A stretch of DNA of 64,000 nt, taken from NCBI RefSeq assembly GCF_001644195.2, contig NZ_LWBL02000051.1, positions 23,145-87,144 of the forward strand, written 5' to 3'. Positions 26,530 to 34,936 of the stretch are shown one piece after another. The DNA is from Bacillus marinisedimentorum. Its GTDB lineage: Bacteria; Bacillota; Bacilli; Bacillales; Bacillaceae_O. Position 1 is the stretch's first letter. Each line of letters opens with the position of its first letter. Position numbers and translations under genes: made by a program. The notes beneath the pieces were generated by a model, which did not search any database, had not been told where the DNA came from, and saw only the letters and a program-made list of their open reading frames with translations.

Positions 26530-27315
26530 TCAGTAAAGGCCAGGTACTCGGCTCGCAAAAATCGGCACTTCTTTCCTCACTTCGGGTACCTGATCGAATG
26601 ATACATCTGCCGCCAGCGTCTCTTCCTCTGTCTCGGTGCCTTCCCTGATTACCGTCCCCCACGGATCGATGACCATGGACGTACCGGCAAATGCCACGCC
26701 ATTATACGATCCGATCCGATTGCACGATAAAACATACATCTGGTTTTCAATCGCCCGTGCAATTTGCAGTGCTCTCCAGTGTTCCCGCCTTGCAGCCGGC
26801 CATTCCGCAACGATGTGTAACACTTGGGCCCCTTCAAGAGCAAGCTTGCGGGCGAGTTCCGGAAACCGAAGATCATAACAGATGATCAACCCCATCTTCA
26901 CGCCATCAAGTTCGAATATCTCAACCTTCTCTTTTCCGCCTTCAAGGTAATGATCCTCATTCAGCATTGGAACAAGGTGAATCTTGTCGTAGCTGTATAC
27001 GACATTTCCGGTGCGGTCAATCACCATCGCAGTATTATAAAACTTTTCCTCTTTGCGGTTAGCAATCGACCCGCCAATAATATTCACTCCATATTTCCGG
27101 GCCAAATCCTGTAAAAAAGAGGTGGTCGGCTCTCCTTCCCGGTCGGCAACTTGACCGAGTTCAGGCAGCGTATAAGCGGTTGTCCACATTTCCGGCAGCA
27201 CCAGTAAATCAGGCTGTTCCTCATTTGCAACCCGGCCAGCCCACGCTTTCACTTTATTCCGGTTTGCCTCTGGATTCATTGGCACGATATCCATTTGATA
27301 TATCGCTGCTTTCAA
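26530..27315 (-). CDS. Carbon-nitrogen hydrolase (nitrilase superfamily, omega-amidase-like)
   Basis: A 261-residue nitrilase-fold amidase with the Glu-Lys-Cys triad: LPEMWTTAY, SYDKIHLVPM and ICYDLRFPELAR. The overall pattern is close to MtnU/YkrU-type omega-amidases, which hydrolyse 2-oxoglutaramate or similar amides, but the gene lies outside a methionine-salvage operon, so the substrate remains open. GGAGGTGTTTT precedes ATG 27315. Cytoplasmic, probably a dimer by homology. Confidence 0.9.
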   Translation of the reverse strand: MKAAIYQMDIVPMNPEANRNKVKAWAGRVANEEQPDLLVLPEMWTTAYTLPELGQVADREGEPTTSFLQDLARKYGVNIIGGSIANRKEEKFYNTAMVIDRTGNVVYSYDKIHLVPMLNEDHYLEGGKEKVEIFELDGVKMGLIICYDLRFPELARKLALEGAQVLHIVAEWPAARREHWRALQIARAIENQMYVLSCNRIGSYNGVAFAGTSMVIDPWGTVIREGTETEEETLAADVSFDQVPEVRKEVPIFASRVPGLY

Positions 27316-27411
27316 CTAAAACACCTCCAAAATACCATCCTTTACTGTACTTCTCTTTACATATCATTTTCCCTTCTAACAGTTTTCACAACCCCCGTTA
27401 TCGTTCAAGTC

Positions 27412-27443
27412 AAAAAAACCGCCTCTCCAGACGGAAAGACGGT
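27412..27443 (-). terminator. Intrinsic terminator of the second MFS gene
   Basis: On the minus strand ACCGTCTTTCC pairs imperfectly with GGAGAGGCGGT and is followed by seven T. Confidence 0.8.
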
Positions 27444-27453
27444 AACTCCACGA

Positions 27454-28659
27454 TCACGTTGTGTGGCTGACGGGCTTGCTGCGCGCCGTATCCATGCTTT
27501 TTCCTTCAAGCAGCGTCAAAATGATCGTCAGGACAAAAAAGATGCTTGAAATTTTAAACAAAACGGCGATATCAACAAACTGGGCGACAACACCAAAAAT
27601 CAGGCTGCTCAAGCCGATGCCGAGATCGATGGATGAAAAAAACATCCCATTGGCGACGCCCCTGCGCTTCATCGGCGTCATGGAAAGCGTCCACGATTGC
27701 AGAGTCGGAATGAGCGATCCGAAACCGATTCCGAAAAGAATCCCCGAAACGGCAATGAGCACACCGGAAGTTGCAAATGACAGGACCCACATGCCGACAA
27801 ATGAAAGGGATGCACAGAAAATCACCAATCCTTTCGGCCCGTTTCTGTCGAACCACCTTCCGGCGATCGGCCTGGATACGGTGGCCATAACTGCGTTGAA
27901 CAAGTAGAAAAGGAAAATATTATCGATGCCGCGCTCTTCCCCGAAAATCACGATAAAGGTCACGATCGTACCGTAGCCAAACGTCGCCATCATCGTGACA
28001 ACAGACGGGTACCAGCTTGATTTCTCGACAAGTGAACCAATATAGGAAAACTTGAGGTCTTCTTTGTTTGTCTCTTTCACCTCTTCAGGTGTATGATATT
28101 TGCCGACTGCCAGCAGAGTGAGAGCTACGGCTCCCAGAATCCCCGACACCATAATCAGTTTGGAGAATGTGGTCTGCTGGAAAAGAAAGATTCCAAGGCT
28201 CGGCGCAATGATCATCCCGATCGTAATCGAAAGCCCATAATACCCCATACCTTCTCCAAGTCTTGAATTCGGCACGACATCAACTGCTGCCGTACCGTTA
28301 ACCGTAGTCGACCAGCCCCAGGCAAGGCCGTGGATAAGCCGGAAAACGAGAAAAATGAAAACGACTTGCGTTACCGGATAGATGACCGTAATTGCCAGCA
28401 GCGAAGCGGCCCCGATGACAACAAGCGGCTTTCGGTGTTTGTATTCAAGCATATGTCCGATAAACGGGCGGCTCAGTACCGCTCCGACTGAAAATAATGT
28501 CGTGACCAGCCCAATTTCCAGGCCGGAAGCGCCAATCGATTTAATATATGGCGGCAGTGTAGGAATCAGCATCTGAAAGCTCATGAACAAGAATAAATTG
28601 CCGATCATCAGCATGATGAACGGTTTTGTCCACAGCTGATCTTTCGGTTCCAATCTCAT
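27454..28659 (-). CDS. MFS transporter (multidrug-type)
   Basis: A 401-residue major facilitator with twelve hydrophobic segments, SRPFIGHMLEYKHRKPLVV as the loop 2-3 motif, and GYYGLSITIGMIIAPSLGIF as a motif C-like antiporter segment. It resembles B. subtilis YwoG-type exporters. ATG 28659 has AGAGAAAGGAAGGG upstream; the longer frame from 28713 is unlikely. Upstream lies a leader with a terminator hairpin (28734-28880), so the gene is likely controlled by premature termination. Substrate unknown. Confidence 0.88.
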   Translation of the reverse strand: MRLEPKDQLWTKPFIMLMIGNLFLFMSFQMLIPTLPPYIKSIGASGLEIGLVTTLFSVGAVLSRPFIGHMLEYKHRKPLVVIGAASLLAITVIYPVTQVVFIFLVFRLIHGLAWGWSTTVNGTAAVDVVPNSRLGEGMGYYGLSITIGMIIAPSLGIFLFQQTTFSKLIMVSGILGAVALTLLAVGKYHTPEEVKETNKEDLKFSYIGSLVEKSSWYPSVVTMMATFGYGTIVTFIVIFGEERGIDNIFLFYLFNAVMATVSRPIAGRWFDRNGPKGLVIFCASLSFVGMWVLSFATSGVLIAVSGILFGIGFGSLIPTLQSWTLSMTPMKRRGVANGMFFSSIDLGIGLSSLIFGVVAQFVDIAVLFKISSIFFVLTIILTLLEGKSMDTARSKPVSHTT

Positions 28660-28733
28660 GCTTTTTCCCTTCCTTTCTCTTATACGAAATCTATTGAAGC
28701 AGCTGCTTTCCATTCTGTCAGCATGGAAGGCAG

Positions 28734-28880
28734 AAAAAAAAAGAACCTCCAGTTAAAAAGACACAAAGGTTCGCATACACTACATCTTTAACACAACTAC
28801 CATACCACGGTGAAACCGGAATAAACCACTCCGGATTATAAACACTTGTATTTCTTTCGGATTCCTAAATATTATCACAT
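28734..28880 (-). promoter_or_regulatory. Transcribed leader with an intrinsic terminator (attenuator candidate)
   Basis: On the minus strand, a -10-like TGATAATATT (about 28870-28880) is followed by a CCGGA...TCCGG hairpin (about 28820-28835), then GAACCT (28767-28772), an 18-base loop and AGGTTC (28743-28748), followed by nine T. The terminator is well upstream of the MFS start codon (about 75 bp). A seven-codon frame ATG GTA GTT GTG TTA AAG ATG stop lies just before the terminator but lacks a clear binding site. It does not match a riboswitch class that I know. Confidence 0.6.
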
Positions 28881-28934
28881 GGAAGGGGAAAAAGAAACAT
28901 AATTTTCAGGCTGGTGTTATGTAGAATGTACAGG

Positions 28935-29395
28935 GGAAAGGCATGGAAGATTGTTGGCCGTGCCTATAATCGGAGCTGTACGTTCTTTATAGGCATGTAA
29001 GACTGGTTCCCGTGCCTATAATCAGAGTTGGGCCTTCTTTATAGGCACGCTAGCCTCTTTTCCGTGCCTATATTCAGAGCTGTACCTGCATTATAGGCAC
29101 GCTAACCTCTTTCTCGTGCCTATAATCAGAGCTGTACCTGCATTATAGGCACGCTAACCTCTTTCTCGTGCCTATAATCAGAGCTGTACCTGCATTATAG
29201 GCACGCTAACCTGTTTCTCGTGCCTATAATTAGAGCTGAACCTTCATTATAGGCACGCTTGCCTCCTTCTCGTGCCTATGATCGGAGTTGTATCTTCATT
29301 ACAGGCACTGAACATCTATTCAGTGCGGATAATCAGTGCTGAACCTGCATTACAGGTACTGAACCAGCATTCAGTGCCTATAATCGCTCGAATGG
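28935..29395. repeat. 52-bp hairpin repeat array, about nine units (locus 3)
   Basis: TTATAGGC-type starts at 28987, 29039, 29091, 29143, 29195, 29247, 29299 and 29350, with a degenerate one at 28935. Best units read TTATAGGCACG, CTAACCTCTTTCT, CGTGCCTATAA, TCAGAGCTGTACCTGCA: 11-bp perfect inverted arms around a 13-base loop, then a 17-bp linker. Confidence 0.95.
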
Positions 29396-29630
29396 ACAAA
29401 ATATAGGGCACTGAATCCTGTTTTCCCTGCACCTATCATACATATACTGCCTTTCCTCTCTGAGTTGAACCCGGTTTGCCACAGAATCCCTAGCTTTTAC
29501 TATAGTCCCGGAGAATTATTGCCTGTTCCTGTCCAGTTTCCGCGTTTTACTGTCCAAATCGTCTCTCAACACCCCTCCCCAACCCCACTCCCAATTATCC
29601 AACTATAAATTCTCCAGCACGCTAAACAAT
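29396..29630. other. Intergenic region without visible features
   Basis: Between the 52-bp array and the hpaD terminator. It contains one more weak GGCACTG word (29409) and pyrimidine-rich sequence; no gene or signal was identified. Confidence 0.4.
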
Positions 29631-29663
29631 AAAAAAGGCAAGCTGCTTTTTGAGCGCTCGCCT
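29631..29663 (-). terminator. Terminator at the end of the 4-hydroxyphenylacetate island
   Basis: On the minus strand AAGGCGAGC pairs with GCTTGCCTT across a 12-base loop, followed by a TTTTATTG tail, just after the hpaD stop. Confidence 0.8.
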
Positions 29664-29679
29664 TCATCTTTTATCATTA

Positions 29680-30681
29680 TTAACTTTCAACAGTATCCGC
29701 ATCAGCCGGAAGCTTCAGCGGCTGGGGCTCAATCAATTCCCCTGTCATAATATCCTGGACCGGCACTGCTTCCGTGGTCCAGCTCAGCGGAGGGGCCGCT
29801 CCCCAGAATGTCGCCCGCTGCGGGTCATCCAGGTGCCATTTCACCGGATCCCAGTCCGGATCGTTTGTAAAATAATCGCCAGTATATAATTCAAGACGGT
29901 TTCCATCCGGATCTCTCACATAGACAAAGAATGCATTGGACGTGCCGTGCCGGCCCGGCGTCCTTTCAATGTTCGCCGAGAAGCCGGCGGCCGCCAGGTG
30001 ATCGCATGCATCAAGGATCGACTTGGCATCATCCATCCAAAAGCCGACGTGATGAAAGCGCGGGCCTTTTTCACTGATCAAGGCCAGATCATGCACACTC
30101 GGTTTGCGGTGCATCCACGCTGCCCACATCCGTTCTCCCTCTCCGTATCCGGTTACCGTATATTCGGAAGTACGGAAACCGAGGTTGTCGGCATACCAGT
30201 CATATAACGTGTTAATGTCTGTGATCAAGCAGTTTGCATGGTCGATTCTTTTGATTTTCGTATTGCCCTGCAAATGGAACTTTTGCAGCATTCTTTCCGC
30301 CTTATCCATTTCGTAAAAAAATTCAACCGGCAGTCCTCCGGGATCCTGAATGCGGAGGGCCCGGCCCTGGCCCCGTTCTTCTCCTGGCTTTATCCATTTT
30401 TTCGCTACACCGAGCTTGCTGAACATTTTATCCAGTTCATCCAGATCCTCATCGGCACTTACCCGATATGATATATGGTTGAGGCTGGCCTGCTCCCCTT
30501 TTGTCAGGACAAGGCAATGATGGTTTGCATCCTCAAGGGCACGTAGATAGAGATGGCGATCATCCGATTCTGTAACGATCAACCCAAGTCCGTCGACATA
30601 AAATTCCTTTGCGCGTTCCAAATCGGTAACTGTCACTTCCGCGTGATGAAGCCTGACGATATCAAATGGTTTCTTTTCCAT
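29680..30681 (-). CDS. hpaD: 3,4-dihydroxyphenylacetate 2,3-dioxygenase (extradiol, type I)
   Basis: A 333-residue extradiol ring-cleavage enzyme of the vicinal oxygen chelate fold. The N-terminal half is the non-metal domain (10-130); the C-terminal half carries the Fe/Mn ligands, His148 in RIDHANCLITD, His211 in RFHHVGFWM and Glu264 in GNRLELYTGDY. Spacing of the ligands and the long C-terminal lid segment (WDPVKWHLDDPQRATFWG) match homoprotocatechuate 2,3-dioxygenases of the Brevibacterium/Arthrobacter type. The ring cleavage product is 5-carboxymethyl-2-hydroxymuconate semialdehyde, the substrate of HpaE. AAGGAAGGAG precedes the ATG. Last gene of the island. Confidence 0.93.
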   Translation of the reverse strand: MEKKPFDIVRLHHAEVTVTDLERAKEFYVDGLGLIVTESDDRHLYLRALEDANHHCLVLTKGEQASLNHISYRVSADEDLDELDKMFSKLGVAKKWIKPGEERGQGRALRIQDPGGLPVEFFYEMDKAERMLQKFHLQGNTKIKRIDHANCLITDINTLYDWYADNLGFRTSEYTVTGYGEGERMWAAWMHRKPSVHDLALISEKGPRFHHVGFWMDDAKSILDACDHLAAAGFSANIERTPGRHGTSNAFFVYVRDPDGNRLELYTGDYFTNDPDWDPVKWHLDDPQRATFWGAAPPLSWTTEAVPVQDIMTGELIEPQPLKLPADADTVES

Positions 30682-30717
30682 CCGTTTGCTCCTTCCTTAT
30701 GAAATGATCCATCCGCT

Positions 30718-32205
30718 CTATGCCTTGATCGCCGATATGCCTGACCGCTTTTTAGCCCGCTCCAGGAATGCCTGGATATGCTGTTTGTACGGCTCCTTGT
30801 TGTACTGATCATAATAAATATTGGACATGCGTACAGGATCGCCGAAGAAGTAGTATTCGTAGAGGACCTGACGGTTTCCAAAGGCACTGATCGCGACATC
30901 CCAGGCCAGGCGGAACAACTGCACCCGTTCATATCCATCTATATTTGCCCCTTGCATGTATCTATGCATTAACGGCCCGATCTCCTCGTTTTCGAAGTCT
31001 TGATGGGTCGGAATGGCCATCAGTCCCGAAGCGCCAAGTGTCCGGACAATTTCTACCAGACGCGGGTACATTTTCGGGTACCAGTTTCTTGCAGCATCCA
31101 GCGGAGCAAAATCCGGCGTCATATTTCCGTATTGATCGATTGCGGCATTATGTTCAGCCCGGTACAGATGTGACTTCATCACCTCGAGCGTGACCATTAC
31201 TTCGGACGCCTTTTCTTTAACATGCTGGAACCTTTCGATGCCGATTGCGTCAATGATGCTCAAAATCACGCCAAGGACAAATTCCGTTTTGGCGACATTT
31301 TTGGCAATGACCTGGTGGGACATATGGACAACTGCATTCGTTTCGCGGTATGTGCGGTTGCAGACATCGGAGTTTTCCGCCACAAAGACGCGCTCCCATG
31401 GAATGAAGGCGTTATCGAAGACGACGATCGCATCGCTTTCATCGAACTGGGCGCCAAGGGGGTGCTCCCACTGATTCCGGCCGTAATCAAATGATTCACG
31501 TGAATAGAAGTTGACGCCAGGTGTATTGTTGGCAACACCGAATGCAACTGAATACGGATCATCCTGAGAAGATGCTTTGTTTAACGTCGACGGAAATACA
31601 ACAAGCTCATCTGTGATGCCGCCCAGTGTTGCAAGCAGCCGGCAGCCCGACACGTATATGCCGTCGAGATCCTTTTTCACAATCCTCGCAGAGACATACG
31701 GATCCTTTTGTTCATGCTGTGCTTTTGAGCGGTTTACCTGGGGATGGATAAGCGTATGGGTGAGACTTAAATCTTTTTCACGGCACATTTCATAGTAATT
31801 CCGGGCGTTGGCTCCGAAATCGATGCCGTCTTTATTGGCCTTGCTGAAAAAGTCACCAGCGGTTCCGAATGCCATCAGGCTCGTGTTGATGTAGTCAGGT
31901 GAGCGGCCCATCATCCCGCCTGTATGGCCGGCCCATTCCGACACCATCTCCCGGCGGGCAATGAGGTCCTCTTTTGATTTCGGCGCGATAAAAGACAGTC
32001 CGACAGGGTCGCCTGTAACAGGTGATGTATAAAGCATCTTGTCGGCCTTTTCATGTTGAAGATCATAAAGTTCGGCAACGGACTGCACCACATTTTTAAA
32101 AGATGGGTGTTCTGTCACATCGTCTATTTTCTGCCCGTCAATATAGACATTGTTCTTCGCTTTCTTTAGACCTTCAATATATTGCTGGCCTGTTCGTGCT
32201 CCCAT
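30718..32205 (-). CDS. hpaB: 4-hydroxyphenylacetate 3-monooxygenase, oxygenase component
   Basis: A 495-residue FADH2-dependent hydroxylase of the HpaB family, with MGARTGQQYIEGLKKAKN at the N-terminus, TSPVTGDPVGLSFIAP, HPQVNRSK and IPWERVFVAENSDVCNRTY typical of the group and an acyl-CoA-dehydrogenase-like fold. It adds the second hydroxyl to give homoprotocatechuate. ATG 32205 has GAAGGGGGAATTC upstream; the frame start at 32232 is unlikely. It needs reduced flavin, and no classical HpaC reductase lies beside it. The gene lies 36 bp before hpaD. Confidence 0.93.
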   Translation of the reverse strand: MGARTGQQYIEGLKKAKNNVYIDGQKIDDVTEHPSFKNVVQSVAELYDLQHEKADKMLYTSPVTGDPVGLSFIAPKSKEDLIARREMVSEWAGHTGGMMGRSPDYINTSLMAFGTAGDFFSKANKDGIDFGANARNYYEMCREKDLSLTHTLIHPQVNRSKAQHEQKDPYVSARIVKKDLDGIYVSGCRLLATLGGITDELVVFPSTLNKASSQDDPYSVAFGVANNTPGVNFYSRESFDYGRNQWEHPLGAQFDESDAIVVFDNAFIPWERVFVAENSDVCNRTYRETNAVVHMSHQVIAKNVAKTEFVLGVILSIIDAIGIERFQHVKEKASEVMVTLEVMKSHLYRAEHNAAIDQYGNMTPDFAPLDAARNWYPKMYPRLVEIVRTLGASGLMAIPTHQDFENEEIGPLMHRYMQGANIDGYERVQLFRLAWDVAISAFGNRQVLYEYYFFGDPVRMSNIYYDQYNKEPYKQHIQAFLERAKKRSGISAIKA

Positions 32206-32260
32206 TCTGAATTCCCCCTTCAAAATAATCAAACAGAATATTCAAACAAATGATTCCGCA

Positions 32261-33682
32261 TCAATTCCTGTTCCAGACAACCAGTTTCATTTCCATCATT
32301 TCTTCCATGGCATACTTGATGCCTTCCCGCCCCATTCCGCTTTGCTTGACGCCTCCATATGGCATCTGGTCAACCCGGAACGTCGGAATATCATTGATCA
32401 TGACGCCGCCGACATGCAGCTGTTCAGCCGCATCCAGCGCTGTCGGAACGTGATCTGTGTAGATGCCGGCCTGCAGGCCGTATGGGGAGTCATTCACAAG
32501 ATTGATAGCCTCCTTGACGCTTCCGACCGAGTTGATCAGGACGATCGGCGCAAAAACCTCCTGGCAGGACACTTTCAAATCCTTGTCGGCATCGAGGATG
32601 ACTGTCGGCTCAAGCATCTGTCCGTCAGTTTTCCCGCCCGCTGCAACCTTCGCCCCGTGCTGTTCCGCTTCTTTTATCCAATCGAGCGTCCGCTCCACAT
32701 CGCCGCTGGTGATTAATGCGGACAGGTCGGTTTGTTCACTTAATGGATCGCCTGTTTTCATTTTCCGAGTTTCTTCAATAAATGCGTCAACGAATGGTTT
32801 ATAAATCTCCTCATGTACGTAGACGCGCTGCAAGGAAATGCAAACCTGCCCCTGGAAGGCGAATGCGCCAGTGACACACCTGTTGATGATCTTCGGAATG
32901 TCGGCATGCTTATCGACGATCACCGCCGAGTTGGATCCCAGTTCGAGCAGAACCCGCTTCAAACCGGCTTTGTTGCGGATGCCGATCCCGACTGCAGGGC
33001 TGCCGGTAAAGGTGATGACATTGACCCTTGAATCCGTGACAATCTTATCGCCGACTGTCCTTCCGCTTCCTGTCACGACATTGAGCGCTCCTGCCGGCAG
33101 CCCGGCTTCCTCGAACAAACCGGCAATGAAAAAGGCGGACAGCGGTGTTTGGGAGGCCGGTTTCAATACGACACTGTTTCCTGAAGCAAATGCAGGTCCC
33201 AGCTTATGGGCAACAAGGTTCATCGGAAAGTTGAACGGGGTGATGGCCCCGACGACACCGAGCGGTTCATAATCCGTGTATGCAATCCGGCCGGTCCCGC
33301 CCGCTGCTGCATCCATGCGGATCGTTTCACCGTGGATGCGTTTGGCTTCTTCCGACGAAAATTTATACGTTTCGATTGTCCTGGCAATTTCTCCGCGTGC
33401 TGTTTTGATTGGTTTTGCCGCTTCCTCTGCAATAATGGCAGCCGCTTCCTCTTTTCTCTCCTCAAGTAGATCAGCCACTTTTTCAAGGATCGCCGCCCGC
33501 TGATAAGCTGGAAGCCCTTTCATTTTTTCCTTTGCCTCGTAGGCAGCGGCAATGGCCCGGTCTGTTTCCTCTTCTGAGGCAGCAGGGATTTCGGCAAGCA
33601 CTTCACCGGAATAAGGCGCGGTAAGTTCCCGGTATTCCGTACTTTCAATCCAGCTGCCGCCAATGAATAGCTTTTTTTTCAC
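32261..33682 (-). CDS. Aldehyde dehydrogenase (NAD(P)-dependent) of the 4-HPA island
   Basis: A 473-residue aldehyde dehydrogenase with GTG start (33682, GTGAGGTGCTGAA upstream). Conserved blocks: TPFNFPMNLVAHKLGPAFASGN, the Glu in LLELGSNSAVIV, and catalytic Cys in FQGQVCISLQR. The sequence looks closest to the lactaldehyde/phosphonoacetaldehyde-type ALDH group. In the pathway, HpaI-type cleavage yields succinic semialdehyde, which needs such an enzyme, so this is a good candidate for that step (inference). It is separate from hpaE, which is encoded at 40066. Confidence 0.88.
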   Translation of the reverse strand: MKKKLFIGGSWIESTEYRELTAPYSGEVLAEIPAASEEETDRAIAAAYEAKEKMKGLPAYQRAAILEKVADLLEERKEEAAAIIAEEAAKPIKTARGEIARTIETYKFSSEEAKRIHGETIRMDAAAGGTGRIAYTDYEPLGVVGAITPFNFPMNLVAHKLGPAFASGNSVVLKPASQTPLSAFFIAGLFEEAGLPAGALNVVTGSGRTVGDKIVTDSRVNVITFTGSPAVGIGIRNKAGLKRVLLELGSNSAVIVDKHADIPKIINRCVTGAFAFQGQVCISLQRVYVHEEIYKPFVDAFIEETRKMKTGDPLSEQTDLSALITSGDVERTLDWIKEAEQHGAKVAAGGKTDGQMLEPTVILDADKDLKVSCQEVFAPIVLINSVGSVKEAINLVNDSPYGLQAGIYTDHVPTALDAAEQLHVGGVMINDIPTFRVDQMPYGGVKQSGMGREGIKYAMEEMMEMKLVVWNRN

Positions 33683-33711
33683 TTCAGCACCTCACCATCA
33701 AAAATAGTCCA

Positions 33712-34173
33712 TTATTTCATTAACGCTTTATACACTTCATCATCAAGCTTCTTTGCTTTTTCCGGGTTATAGGTCTTTACGAATTGGGGCACCTGCGTGA
33801 TCTTCGCACCCCAGAACATGCTTTCAAACACCTGGCTCACTTTCACTTCCACTTTGGTAAGCTTCAAGGAAACACCCGGCATCGGCTCTTCAAGAATGCT
33901 CGCTTTCCCTTTTATGGAATAAACGGTTTCACCTGCAATGACAGTAAGGATAACATTTGGGTTATGCCTGATATTTTCCAGCATCCTGGACTGGGTTGTC
34001 ACACTGAAACGGACATGTTCACTGTCCGCCGGCTTCACCCACGAGATGGCAGTGAGATTTGGCACAGGCTCTGATGCATCAATTGTCGATAACAGCACCA
34101 GGTTTTCGTTTTCCAGAAACTCGGTCAATTCATCCGTTAACGTGGTCAACGGGTCTGTTTTCGGCAAATTCAT
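33712..34173 (-). CDS. Pyridoxamine 5'-phosphate oxidase-like flavoprotein
   Basis: A 153-residue protein with the PNPOx-like split-barrel pattern (VLLSTIDASEPVPNLTAISWV, RMLENIRHNPNVILTV, YSIKGKASILEE). Such proteins bind FMN, F420 or heme. It overlaps the end of the livF gene by 44 bp and stands between the transporter and the aldehyde dehydrogenase, so it belongs to the island. It could act as the missing flavin reductase or flavin carrier for HpaB, but that is a guess; known HpaC proteins belong to a different family. Confidence 0.8.
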   Translation of the reverse strand: MNLPKTDPLTTLTDELTEFLENENLVLLSTIDASEPVPNLTAISWVKPADSEHVRFSVTTQSRMLENIRHNPNVILTVIAGETVYSIKGKASILEEPMPGVSLKLTKVEVKVSQVFESMFWGAKITQVPQFVKTYNPEKAKKLDDEVYKALMK

Positions 34174-34936
34174 CTTCCTTCCATTCTTTTATTTCCTTAC
34201 GGACAGCATTTTTTTTGGACTGCTTTTTCCCGAAATAGGCCTCCTGGACGCGCGGGTCTGTCAGCAGCTCTTTTGCAGTCCCATTTATGAAGATTTCGCC
34301 GCGCTCGAGGACGCTTGCCCTGTCTGCGATGGCTAAAGCTGCCCTTACGTTTTGTTCCACAAGGATGATGGTGGTTCCGCGTTCTTTACAGAGGCTCCTC
34401 AGGACGTTCATAATATCCTTTACGATCAGGGGAGCGAGGCCGAGTGAAGGTTCATCAAGCATCAGGAGTTTTGGCTGTGCCATAATCCCCCTGCCGATGG
34501 CAAGCATTTGCTGTTCCCCGCCTGATAAAAGACCTCCTGGCCGGTCAAGCATCTGCGCCAGCCTCGGAAAAATGTCCAGAACCGTCTGCATGTCGCGTTT
34601 CACGGTCGCTTTATCCTTTTTGTAGCGGTGGAACGCACCCAGCATCAAATTGTCCTGAACGGAGATTGAGTCAAATATTTGCCTTCTTTCAGGAACAAGG
34701 CTGATACCGTTTGCGACCGTCTCCCTGACACCTTTATTCGCAAGCTCCTTGCCCTTTAACCTGATGCTTCCGTGCCTTGCTTCGTAAACGCCGGAAAGGG
34801 TGCCGAGCAATGTGCTCTTGCCTGCTCCGTTAGAGCCGACAATGCTGTACAGCTCACCTTCCTCCAGTTCAAAACTGACACCTTTCAGGACATGAAGATA
34901 GCCATGGTAAGTATGCAGGCCTTCAACTTTAAGCAT
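34130..34936 (-). CDS. Branched-chain-type ABC transporter ATPase (LivF-like)
   Basis: A 268-residue ATPase with Walker A GSNGAGKS, the LivF-typical GISLVPERRQIFDSISVQDNL Q-loop region, signature LSGGEQQMLAIGR and Walker B LLMLDEPSLGLAP. ATG 34936 (MLKVEGLHTYHG) overlaps livG by 8 bp; longer frames upstream would overlap livG entirely. The C-terminal tail is unusually long and charged (KKQSKKNAVRKEIKEWKEDE). Fifth gene of the LivKHMGF importer set inside a 4-HPA catabolic island, so the substrate is likely an aromatic acid rather than leucine (inference). Confidence 0.93.
   Translation of the reverse strand: MLKVEGLHTYHGYLHVLKGVSFELEEGELYSIVGSNGAGKSTLLGTLSGVYEARHGSIRLKGKELANKGVRETVANGISLVPERRQIFDSISVQDNLMLGAFHRYKKDKATVKRDMQTVLDIFPRLAQMLDRPGGLLSGGEQQMLAIGRGIMAQPKLLMLDEPSLGLAPLIVKDIMNVLRSLCKERGTTIILVEQNVRAALAIADRASVLERGEIFINGTAKELLTDPRVQEAYFGKKQSKKNAVRKEIKEWKEDEFAENRPVDHVNG

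Noticed and set aside
28734..28880. Purine riboswitch or T-box
   Set aside because: The conserved core of the purine aptamer and the T-box AGGGTGGNACCGCG sequence are both absent.
28935..29395. CRISPR array or tRNA cluster
   Set aside because: The repeat is a simple 52-bp hairpin unit with near-identical linkers; no cloverleaf and no variable spacers.
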